A stretch of 7,356 bases of DNA from Candidatus Uhrbacteria bacterium (GTDB lineage Bacteria; Patescibacteriota; Patescibacteriia; 2-12-FULL-60-25), in contig WJLP01000034.1 in assembly GCA_014728435.1 (NCBI GenBank), forward strand, positions 1-7,356. The letters are read 5' to 3'. The translations under genes were made by a program, and so were the position numbers. Shown piece after piece: positions 1 through 4,286 of the stretch (within the stretch, counting starts at the first letter, position 1; the number at the start of each line of letters is the position of its first letter). Below the pieces are notes generated by a model. It saw only the letters and a list, made by a program, of their open reading frames with translations, ran no database searches and had not been told where the DNA came from.

Positions 1-252
1 GGATAGAATGATGGCACGGCCAAACTTGATATCATCCTGAGAGGGTGCGCGAAAAAATTTGATTCTCAGCGCTGCCCATAAGAACATCATAAAGCCGAGA
101 TAGTGAATAAAGAATTCCATAGATCTAATGTCAATTCCGATAGCTTTCTGAGGTAAAACAAAAAAGTTGATCCACAAACATACGAACATAAACAGTGCCA
201 ACCCCCGAAAGAATTTTCTAGGATCCGACGGCTCACGAAGTTTTTTATCCAT
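1..252 (-). CDS. Hypothetical two-helix membrane protein, C-terminus beyond left edge
   Basis: An open frame of 84 codons begins at the ATG complementary to 250-252 and runs off the left edge without a stop. The start is supported by a good Shine-Dalgarno, AGAGG, ending 6 nt before it (AGAGGTGCAAG then ATG), and by a promoter 38-66 nt upstream. The product begins with a charged stretch (MDKKLREPSDPRK), then has two hydrophobic segments at about residues 17-34 and 46-64, followed by a basic and then polar stretch near residue 65-80. It is probably an inner-membrane protein with its N-terminus in the cytoplasm. I do not recognise a family. It is one of only two genes here with a clear SD. It lies downstream of tRNA-Leu on the same strand but is separated from it by a terminator and has its own promoter. 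Confidence 0.75.
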   Translation of the reverse strand, partial: MDKKLREPSDPRKFFRGLALFMFVCLWINFFVLPQKAIGIDIRSMEFFIHYLGFMMFLWAALRIKFFRAPSQDDIKFGRAIILS

Positions 253-289
253 CTTGCACCTCTTTTTATGTTGTAACGGTTCTATTTTT

Positions 290-318
290 AGACTAATCTT
301 TATTTTTAAAGTTGTCAA
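290..318 (-). promoter_or_regulatory. Promoter of the left-edge membrane protein gene
   Basis: On the minus strand a perfect -35 TTGACA (313-318) is followed after 17 nt by TAGTCT (290-295), a weak -10 that keeps the key A at position 2 and T at position 6. The predicted transcript start is near 283, giving a leader of about 30 nt that contains the AGAGG ribosome binding site. It sits just after the tRNA-Leu terminator, so the gene is transcribed independently of the tRNA. Confidence 0.5.
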
Positions 319-326
319 TACGACAC

Positions 327-358
327 AAAAAAACCGCTCGATTTCCTCGCGGTTTTTT
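327..358 (-). terminator. Intrinsic terminator of tRNA-Leu (bidirectional in form)
   Basis: Ten-bp stem AAAAAACCGC (328-337) / GCGGTTTTTT (349-358) with an 11-nt loop. Read on the minus strand it gives a GC core followed by a T run, directly after the CCA end of tRNA-Leu at 360. Confidence 0.8.
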
Positions 359-359
359 A

Positions 360-447
360 TGGTGCACGGAAGAGGACTTGAACCTCCAAGGGATTGCTCC
401 CACTAGCACCTCAAGCTAGCGCGTATACCAAATTCCGCCACCCGTGC
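360..447 (-). tRNA. tRNA-Leu (anticodon GAG)
   Basis: The minus strand folds as a class II tRNA of 88 nt including an encoded CCA. The acceptor stem is GCACGGG with TCCGTGC (one G-U pair), followed by discriminator A and CCA. The anticodon arm is CTAGC-TTGAGGT-GCTAG with anticodon GAG, which reads CUC and CUU leucine codons. The long variable arm (GGGAGCAATCCC) is the class II hallmark and rules out most other identities. The T arm is GGAGG-TTCAAGT-CCTCT. The gene is divergent from tRNA-Val and shares its promoter region. Confidence 0.97.
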
Positions 448-466
448 TTATTTTATTGTGAAGCTA

Positions 467-495
467 ACATTACCAAAAACCGCAGGACTTGGCAA
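467..495 (-). promoter_or_regulatory. Promoter of tRNA-Leu
   Basis: Minus-strand -35 TTGCCA (490-495), 17-nt spacer, -10 TAATGT (467-472) preceded by TGG (extended -10). The mature tRNA 5' end lies about 20 nt downstream of the -10. The -35 overlaps the opposite-strand -35 of tRNA-Val by five bases. Confidence 0.75.
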
Positions 496-498
496 GAT
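485..498 (+). repeat. 14-bp shared divergent -35 element, copy 1
   Basis: GGACTTGGCAAGAT, identical to the minus-strand sequence at 6230-6243. Its near-palindromic core CTTGGCAAG contains TTGGCA on one strand and TTGCCA on the other, serving as -35 boxes for two divergent promoters. The identity is seen directly; a role beyond the -35 (for instance as a regulator site) is inference. Confidence 0.7.
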
Positions 499-517
499 TT
501 AGAATCTGCGCTAATAT
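489..517 (+). promoter_or_regulatory. Promoter of tRNA-Val
   Basis: -35 TTGGCA (489-494), exact 17-nt spacer, -10 TAATAT (512-517). The tRNA 5' end follows 16 nt after the -10, so the primary transcript would have a 5' extension of only about 8-10 nt. Confidence 0.85.
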
Positions 518-532
518 TTGCGCACAAGACAA

Positions 533-609
533 GGACGCTTAGCTCAGCTGGTTAGAGCACCTCGTTTACACCGAGGGGGTCGAGGGTTCGATTCCTTCAG
601 CGTCCACCA
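533..609 (+). tRNA. tRNA-Val (anticodon UAC)
   Basis: Complete 77-nt tRNA with encoded CCA. Acceptor stem GGACGCT/AGCGTCC, discriminator A, D arm with the AGCTCAG...GGTTAGAGC pattern, anticodon arm CCTCG-TTTACAC-CGAGG with anticodon TAC at 567-569, T arm GAGGG-TTCGATT-CCTTC. It decodes GUA, and with wobble modification other valine codons. Confidence 0.97.
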
Positions 610-611
610 TC

Positions 612-639
612 ACAAAAACTCGCAAAGGCGAGTTTTTGT
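612..639 (+). terminator. Terminator of tRNA-Val
   Basis: Perfect 12-bp stem ACAAAAACTCGC (612-623) / GCGAGTTTTTGT (628-639) with a 4-nt AAAG loop, three bases after the CCA end of the tRNA. The 3' arm carries the T run. The A/T symmetry would let it act on both strands. Confidence 0.88.
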
Positions 640-779
640 AAATTCCAAACATTATCAAAATACAAGAAACAAAACTTAAGTTTAACGATAAGAACGGGGT
701 TACGCGACAGGGAACTTTGTCCGAAGTTTTAATATAAATAATCCTGCTAATCGTGTGGTAGTCAAGGTAATCTTGGTCG

Positions 780-807
780 AAAAAACCTCCAATTAGTCTC
801 GGAGGTC
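780..807 (-). terminator. Terminator of the ATP-grasp gene
   Basis: Minus-strand stem ACCTCC (801-806) / GGAGGT (785-790) with a 10-nt loop, running into a T tract complementary to 780-785. It begins about 5 nt past the TAA stop at 812-814. The roughly 140 bases between here and the tRNA-Val terminator (640-779) show no gene; only a weak minus-strand TTGACT/ATTATT promoter-like pair with nothing recognisable behind it. Confidence 0.75.
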
Positions 808-811
808 AAAG

Positions 812-2173
812 TTACGCGCTTACGCGCAAAAGAGGATTGCGGCGGACTTGTGTCGCCGGGACGATGTTGTTCATCATGCCTTCCGCCTCGGCAATTTCCG
901 GCGCTATGGTAAAGGCCGTAATCTTGCCTTGCTCCAGGCATCCGGCATTGGCCAAAACGAATCCCGGCCTGGTGCCGCCGTCCCACGGTCGACCTGCCAA
1001 ATATCTGTAAGCCAACTCGTCAAATTCCATGCCCTCCGGCAAATCTTCCAAGTTCTTCATCACGACCGCCGCCTTGCCTCCGCCAAATCGGTGCATGGCT
1101 TCATAGCAAACCGACATGGCGTAGTCGGCCGCGCTCGAGCGCGCGTTGTACTCCAGAACAAAGATGTGGATCTTGCCCTCGTGGCGTACGCGCAAAAAAT
1201 CGATGCAGGCCGTGCGCGGCAAAAGAGCGCCATAGCCGGCTTCGTAAGCCGCATTGTTCAGCGCGGTCGTAACTCGGATAGCTTCCATCTCGGTCTCCGA
1301 GTCCAGCACCTTTTGGCCGATAGCCACCGTATTGCCGCTGTGCGCGTCATCCTTAACGCTCATCCTGGTAAAATAAAACGGTATCCAGCCCTGGTCCGTG
1401 AACAAGACTTTCATGGAGCATATTTGCGTGTCAAACCGGTCCTCCGGGTAACCCGCGTCAATCACCAGGTTACAGCCGTGGTACTCGTCTAAAAATTCAC
1501 GAAGCTTCTCCTCCGGCGTGTCCGAGTCCAGGCGCATCACGCCTACCCCGCCGTCATAATCATGCACTTTCAGGTACACGATATCCGTAGGCACTCCGGC
1601 ATGCGCTTCCAAAAGCACCCGATCCCGCGCTTCTCTGACGGCATCAAGATTTGCTTGCACATATTGCCACGGTGAAAAGGCCCGCCGCATATTAAGCGTA
1701 TCTCCAAGGCACCGCAAGCGATACTTGTCATCAAACATCTCGGCGATCGTGGGCTGTGCTGTGCTGATCTGGTGCCAGCCAATGCCCAGCTTGGTAACGA
1801 AATCATCCATATTTCGCGTGAGATAAAATTCCAACGGCATGCCATCCGCTACGGAGCGCCGGATCATCTCCGGATAATCCATGGACACGCTTTGTTCCAA
1901 AATAGAGCGCGACAAATTCTCGCCTCTCACCATCACCAACTCATCCGCTCCTATCCCCGCGCGGTTTTTGAGCATCTTATGGCTGGCTACGATATTTTTG
2001 CGGCTGGTCTCACTGACATAACCGCAATAAACCTTGCCCTTTTGCACAACCGCTCTGCCCGCGTATTCGCTCAGGCCGACGATTTTATTAAGAAAAACAC
2101 CAAATGGACTCATACAATGAACGCGTACTCTGGGTTTGGGGATCTCAAGCCACGGGTCCTGGTAACGGAGCAT
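812..2173 (-). CDS. ATP-grasp ligase-like protein, substrate unknown
   Basis: A 453-aa protein with an ATP-grasp layout. A central segment reads as a nucleotide-binding lysine plus glycine loop (YLKVHDYDGGVGV, K at about 202, glycines 208-211). It is preceded by a helical stretch with a DDKYRLR pattern near 148-154, typical of the region before the ATP-grasp domain. The magnesium-site signature lies toward the C-terminus: D325 in IDFLRV and E341/N343/R345 in VLEYNARSS, the E-x-N-x-R motif. The family joins a carboxylate to an amine or thiol through an acyl phosphate using ATP; the partner substrates cannot be read from the sequence. Two ATGs are available. The one at 2177-2179 abuts the GAGAGG ribosome binding site, so the ATG at 2171-2173, 6 nt from it, is preferred. 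The 3' end carries a perfect tandem duplication, TTACGCGC twice at 812-827, which sets the last codons and the stop. The gene stands alone, with no biosynthetic neighbours, and has an attenuator-like leader. Confidence 0.72.
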   Translation of the reverse strand: MLRYQDPWLEIPKPRVRVHCMSPFGVFLNKIVGLSEYAGRAVVQKGKVYCGYVSETSRKNIVASHKMLKNRAGIGADELVMVRGENLSRSILEQSVSMDYPEMIRRSVADGMPLEFYLTRNMDDFVTKLGIGWHQISTAQPTIAEMFDDKYRLRCLGDTLNMRRAFSPWQYVQANLDAVREARDRVLLEAHAGVPTDIVYLKVHDYDGGVGVMRLDSDTPEEKLREFLDEYHGCNLVIDAGYPEDRFDTQICSMKVLFTDQGWIPFYFTRMSVKDDAHSGNTVAIGQKVLDSETEMEAIRVTTALNNAAYEAGYGALLPRTACIDFLRVRHEGKIHIFVLEYNARSSAADYAMSVCYEAMHRFGGGKAAVVMKNLEDLPEGMEFDELAYRYLAGRPWDGGTRPGFVLANAGCLEQGKITAFTIAPEIAEAEGMMNNIVPATQVRRNPLLRVSA

Positions 2174-2200
2174 GGTCATCCTCTCGTGTGTGAAAGTCCG

Positions 2201-2230
2201 AAAAAAAATGGCCTCACGATGTGGGCCATT
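2201..2230 (-). terminator. Leader (attenuator) terminator ahead of the ATP-grasp gene
   Basis: On the minus strand AATGGCC (2224-2230) pairs with GGCCATT (2207-2213). The loop adds an inner CAC/GTG helix around ATC, and a T tract of six more bases follows (2201-2206). It ends only about 15 nt before the GAGAGG ribosome binding site, so it would stop transcripts from the upstream promoter before they reach the structural gene. Confidence 0.8.
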
Positions 2231-2284
2231 CTCAATTTTCCAAAAACTGAAAAACTAAGAATGGCGCTTATCAATAATGAGGCC
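2207..2284 (-). promoter_or_regulatory. Putative attenuator: alternative antiterminator pairing
   Basis: In transcript order four segments are seen. S1 is GGCCTCA (2278-2284), S2 is GCCATTCTTAG (2255-2265), S3 is TTGAGAATGGC (2225-2235) and S4 is TGAGGCC (2210-2216). S1 pairs with S4 over 7 bp. Nested inside it, S2 pairs with S3 over 11 bp, two of them G-U. S3 and S4 contain the two arms of the terminator at 2201-2230, so the nested fold and the terminator exclude each other. S2 includes the stop codon of the leader ORF, so a ribosome finishing that ORF would mask S2 and favour the terminator. A ribosome held at the earlier Ile codons would leave S2 free for S3. The complementarities are direct observation; the regulatory logic is inferred by analogy with amino-acid operon attenuators. 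Confidence 0.6.
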
Positions 2285-2305
2285 GATAATTGAAAACAAG
2301 TTCAC
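2255..2305 (-). CDS. Putative 16-aa Ile-rich leader peptide
   Basis: From a GTG at 2303-2305 the frame reads MNLFSIIGLIIDKRHS and stops at TAG (2255-2257). Shine-Dalgarno-like AAAGGA (2315-2320) lies 9 nt upstream of this GTG, or 6 nt upstream of an in-frame TTG at 2306-2308. An in-frame ATG at 2321-2323 would give 22 aa but has no SD and lies almost at the predicted transcript start. Four of 16 residues are Ile, in two tandem pairs (ATT ATC and ATT ATT) flanking Gly-Leu. The stop codon lies inside antiterminator segment S2. Known analogues are the leader peptides of branched-chain amino-acid operons and the short ORFs ahead of antibiotic-induced genes. With so short an ORF in AT-rich DNA, chance Ile enrichment is a real alternative. 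Confidence 0.45.
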   Translation of the reverse strand: MNLFSIIGLIIDKRHS

Positions 2306-2334
2306 CAAAGAATTTCCTTTCATACAATAGGGCT

Positions 2335-2363
2335 ATATTACTCAAGAAATTATCAAATGTCAA
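2335..2363 (-). promoter_or_regulatory. Promoter of the leader/ATP-grasp unit
   Basis: Minus-strand -35 TTGACA (2358-2363, perfect), exact 17-nt spacer, -10 TAATAT (2335-2340). This is the best promoter in the window. The predicted start is near 2328, about 155 nt before the ATP-grasp start codon, and so includes the whole leader ORF and attenuator. Confidence 0.85.
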
Positions 2364-2373
2364 ATCAAATTAT

Positions 2374-2412
2374 AATAACCAACCACCAAGCTTCAATCAC
2401 CAATTGGTTATT
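2374..2412 (+). repeat. Inverted repeat between divergent promoters
   Basis: Perfect 9-bp arms AATAACCAA (2374-2382) and TTGGTTATT (2404-2412), 21 nt apart, lying between the -35 of the ATP-grasp promoter and the -10 of the hydrolase promoter. There is no T tract. It could be an operator for either gene or a relic of the AT-rich word repeats seen elsewhere in the window. Confidence 0.4.
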
Positions 2413-2420
2413 TTGCGATA

Positions 2421-2429
2421 TGCTATAAT
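2421..2429 (+). promoter_or_regulatory. Extended -10 promoter of the hydrolase gene
   Basis: TGC followed by consensus TATAAT (2424-2429). No credible -35 is present at 16-18 nt, which is usual for extended -10 promoters. The ATG follows after exactly 9 nt, so the transcript should start within about 3 nt of the start codon. Confidence 0.7.
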
Positions 2430-2438
2430 GCAGTTATT

Positions 2439-3278
2439 ATGTCACTCAAAGTTATAGCTCTGGGAACGGGCATCTGCCTCAATGGATGCAATCCCGGTCC
2501 ACGCCGTTTTCCACCCGGTTTCTTAATCGAATACAACAACGAACTTCTACTTCTCGATGCCGCCGAAGGAGTCCGATACCGTGTTGAAGATGAAGGTTAT
2601 GATATCGGCGACATAGCCAATATCGCTCTCACTCATGTACACCCCGACCATGCGGCCATCACTCAACTTCTGCAGGCCAAACTCTGCCGTGTGCTCTGGG
2701 GCGAATCCGCGCCGCATATGAAGGCGGCCACGGTTTACATGCATGAAGCCTCGGCCGAAGGTTTCGAAACCGTCTGGAACTGGCACCATCCCGAAGCCGG
2801 AGGAAAGCTTAATCACATGCCCGATAAATTTAAATTCAAAATCGAACCCGTCAGAAGCGGCTGGCAACGCGATGTTATCCCGGGTTTAACTCTAAAACCG
2901 TTTGGCGTTTACCATGGCTTTGGCCAGCATCCCGCATTGGGCTACCGCATCGAAACCAAAGAGGGCGTGGTGGTCTACACGGGTGACGCCGGCATAACCG
3001 ACTCTCTGTTCGATAACGTCGCGCAAGCCGACTTGCTCATCGCCGATGCCACCACGCGCGTGGGCCAAAGCTACACCGCAGGCTACGGACACATGGCACC
3101 CGACCAATGCGGCATGCTGGCCGCGCATTCCGGCGTCAAGGAAATGTGGCTTACGCATTACATAGGCTTGGATGAACCAATGGCCATGGAAGCCGAAGTG
3201 CGCAAACAAGGCTACAACGGCAATCTCCAAATCGCCACAGATGGACTTGTTTGGACATCCGAACCACGCTCCGCTTAA
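2439..3278 (+). CDS. Metallo-beta-lactamase-fold hydrolase, RNase Z-like
   Basis: A 279-aa protein with the full metal-ligand set of the MBL fold. The T-H-V-H-P-D-H signature places ligands at H66, H68, D70 and H71. Further ligands are H164 (GQHPALGYRI), D183 (VVYTGDAG) and H240 (MWLTHY). The GHMAPDQCG stretch (H218), just before the AAHSGVKEMWLTHY segment, resembles the corresponding GH(L/M)-x-P-x-x-x-A region of RNase Z and related tRNA 3' endonucleases. RNase Z cuts pre-tRNA 3' trailers; since both tRNAs here encode CCA, its role on them may be limited, and another phosphodiesterase activity is possible. The length suits the family and all key residues are intact. It opens a rightward series of five genes and appears to be leaderless, with no SD. 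I leave the symbol blank because the substrate is uncertain. Confidence 0.82.
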   Translation: MSLKVIALGTGICLNGCNPGPRRFPPGFLIEYNNELLLLDAAEGVRYRVEDEGYDIGDIANIALTHVHPDHAAITQLLQAKLCRVLWGESAPHMKAATVYMHEASAEGFETVWNWHHPEAGGKLNHMPDKFKFKIEPVRSGWQRDVIPGLTLKPFGVYHGFGQHPALGYRIETKEGVVVYTGDAGITDSLFDNVAQADLLIADATTRVGQSYTAGYGHMAPDQCGMLAAHSGVKEMWLTHYIGLDEPMAMEAEVRKQGYNGNLQIATDGLVWTSEPRSA

Positions 3279-3290
3279 GTCACGATCAGT

Positions 3291-3315
3291 CTCCGAATGG
3301 AGTATTAATTTTTCA
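3291..3315 (+). terminator. Weak hairpin after the hydrolase gene
   Basis: CTCC-GAAT-GGAG (3291-3302) followed by an AT-rich tail ending in five Ts. The stem is only 4 bp, so termination would be inefficient at best. Confidence 0.3.
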
Positions 3316-3320
3316 TGAAG

Positions 3321-3335
3321 CGCACGGTACGTGCG
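3321..3335 (+). repeat. Short perfect palindrome upstream of the 81-aa gene
   Basis: CGCACG-GTA-CGTGCG, 6-bp arms around 3 nt. It covers the place where the -35 of the following promoter should lie, 19 nt before TATAAT. It may be an operator or a hairpin; no T run follows. Confidence 0.4.
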
Positions 3336-3350
3336 ACAAAGGGCGTATTT

Positions 3351-3359
3351 TGGTATAAT
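3351..3359 (+). promoter_or_regulatory. Extended -10 promoter of the 81-aa membrane protein gene
   Basis: TGG followed by consensus TATAAT (3354-3359). The ATG begins exactly 9 nt later at 3369, the same spacing as at the hydrolase gene, again implying an almost leaderless mRNA. The position 17 nt upstream (3331-3336, GTGCGA) is a poor -35. Confidence 0.7.
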
Positions 3360-3368
3360 CAGTATATT

Positions 3369-3614
3369 ATGCTAGCAAGAATCATTATCGGCCTCATCTT
3401 GGTCGCGCTTGGAGCGGCTATGGTAATTAAAACCAACAAATTCCAAGAATTCTTTGGTGAAATGGCTTGGACTTACAAATACCTGGGCGCCGGCGGCACG
3501 CGTCTCATGTACAACTTTATCGGATTGCTATTGTGCTTTATAGGCTTCATGGTCATGACTAATCTCTGGAGCGCATTCTTACACGCTACGTTGGGCTCCT
3601 GGCTCATCCGCTAG
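3369..3614 (+). CDS. Small two-helix membrane protein, 81 aa
   Basis: The ATG at 3369 is preferred over an in-frame ATG at 3315, because the strong -10 at 3354-3359 lies between them and would transcribe only the shorter form. The added 18 residues of the longer form are also basic and polar, unlike the hydrophobic start of the short form. The product has a hydrophobic helix at about residues 3-21, an amphipathic linker with aromatic and Gly-rich residues (FFGEMAWTYKYLGAGGTR, residues 28-45), and a second helix at about 47-65. The ends of both helices and the short polar linker suggest a hairpin in the membrane. I do not recognise a characterised family. It sits between the hydrolase and the methyltransferase, with 90 nt and 47 nt gaps. 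Confidence 0.7.
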   Translation: MLARIIIGLILVALGAAMVIKTNKFQEFFGEMAWTYKYLGAGGTRLMYNFIGLLLCFIGFMVMTNLWSAFLHATLGSWLIR

Positions 3615-3629
3615 TTAGTGTCTTAATCC

Positions 3630-3658
3630 CTAATTGCTATTTGCTATTTTCTAATTGA
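3630..3658 (+). repeat. AT-rich word repeat before the methyltransferase gene
   Basis: CTAATTGCTA (3630-3639), then TTGCTATTTT (3641-3650) and CTAATTGAG (3651-3659): three variants of one word in about 30 bases, filling most of the gap. The first 10 bases recur exactly before prfA (6699-6708). Confidence 0.45.
3642..3650 (+). promoter_or_regulatory. Possible extended -10 promoter of the methyltransferase gene
   Basis: TGC-TATTTT, followed after 11 nt by the ATG at 3662. It is built from the second unit of the word repeat at 3630-3650 (TTGCTAT twice). There is no matching -35 and no SD, so this is tentative; read-through from upstream is equally possible. Confidence 0.35.
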
Positions 3659-3661
3659 GTT

Positions 3662-4240
3662 ATGAAAGGCTTTGTCTTAAAAAGCGGCACCGAACTCATC
3701 AATCCGTTTAAATTACTGGAACGCGTGGGTATTCAACCCGGCTGGAATGTTGCGGATCTGGGTTGCGGCACCACCGGGCATTTTGTAATACCCGCCGCCC
3801 AGCTTGTGGGCGCCGACGGTAAAGTCTATGCCGTAGACATCCGCCGCGACGTGCTGGAGCACTTGGACAAACTCATCAAACAAGAACAGCTCTACAACAT
3901 CCACACCGTTTGGTCCGACATCGACGTTTACGGCGCGGCCAGAATACCGGATGGTTCTCTCGATCTCTGCCTGCTTATAAACAACCTTTTCATCTCACAA
4001 AACAAACCCGCACTAATCCGTGAGATGGCGCGCCTAACCAAGCCCGGCGGCAGAATTATCATCGTAGAATGGAAAGCCGAGCCAACCCCCATAGGCCCGT
4101 CCGAAGATCATCGCCTCACCATCGAACAAAGCAAACAAATCTGCGAGTCGCAATTTATGGAATTTCTGGACGAAATCGAAGTCGGTCATTCGCACTACGG
4201 CCTCATGTACGAACGCACTCCATTACCCGTAAACGATTGA
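3662..4240 (+). CDS. Class I SAM-dependent methyltransferase, substrate unknown
   Basis: A 192-aa Rossmann-fold methyltransferase. Motif I, which binds SAM, is VADLGCGTTGHF (residues 30-41). The acidic residue at the end of strand 2 is D59 in VYAVDI, and the D86 region (WSDID) is placed to contact the adenine. Motif IV-like SLDLCLLINNLF is at 99-110, and the post-motif PGGRIIIVEWKAEP is at 128-141. The last two resemble the UbiE/Methyltransf_25-type small-molecule methyltransferases. The N-terminal 28 residues are short, so there is no separate targeting domain. The acceptor substrate cannot be told from the sequence; the genes on either side encode small membrane proteins, which gives no clear hint. 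No SD precedes the ATG, as for most starts in this window. It ends in TGA, indicating UGA is used as a stop here. Confidence 0.85.
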   Translation: MKGFVLKSGTELINPFKLLERVGIQPGWNVADLGCGTTGHFVIPAAQLVGADGKVYAVDIRRDVLEHLDKLIKQEQLYNIHTVWSDIDVYGAARIPDGSLDLCLLINNLFISQNKPALIREMARLTKPGGRIIIVEWKAEPTPIGPSEDHRLTIEQSKQICESQFMEFLDEIEVGHSHYGLMYERTPLPVND

Positions 4241-4286
4241 CATTTTCTTGCCAATTGCCCGTTTTTATTGCAAGCTGAAAAATAAT

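Noticed and set aside
640..779. Possible small RNA or gene between the tRNA-Val and ATP-grasp terminators
   Set aside because: No start codon with a signal, no stable hairpin beyond the flanking terminators, and only a weak TTGACT/ATTATT pair on the minus strand.
848..1492. 214-codon open frame on the plus strand
   Set aside because: It lies wholly antisense to the ATP-grasp gene, has no promoter or SD, and its composition (many Arg, Val, His) is that of an antisense shadow of a GC-richer gene.
1772..2293. 173-codon open frame on the plus strand crossing the ATP-grasp start and leader
   Set aside because: Antisense to both the gene and the attenuator, with no recognisable motif or initiation signal; the minus-strand signals explain the region better.
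2173..2328. T-box or known metabolite riboswitch in the ATP-grasp leader
   Set aside because: The leader is only about 155 nt, I see no T-box consensus (TGGNACCGCG-like) and no familiar riboswitch core; the leader ORF with overlapping pairings fits better.
3315..3368. Upstream start giving a 99-aa form of the small membrane protein
   Set aside because: A consensus extended -10 box at 3351-3359 lies downstream of that ATG, so transcripts from it cannot include it.
4238..4240. UGA recoded as an amino acid, as in some CPR lineages
   Set aside because: The methyltransferase frame ends naturally in TGA at its expected length, and no intact gene here needs an internal TGA to be read through.
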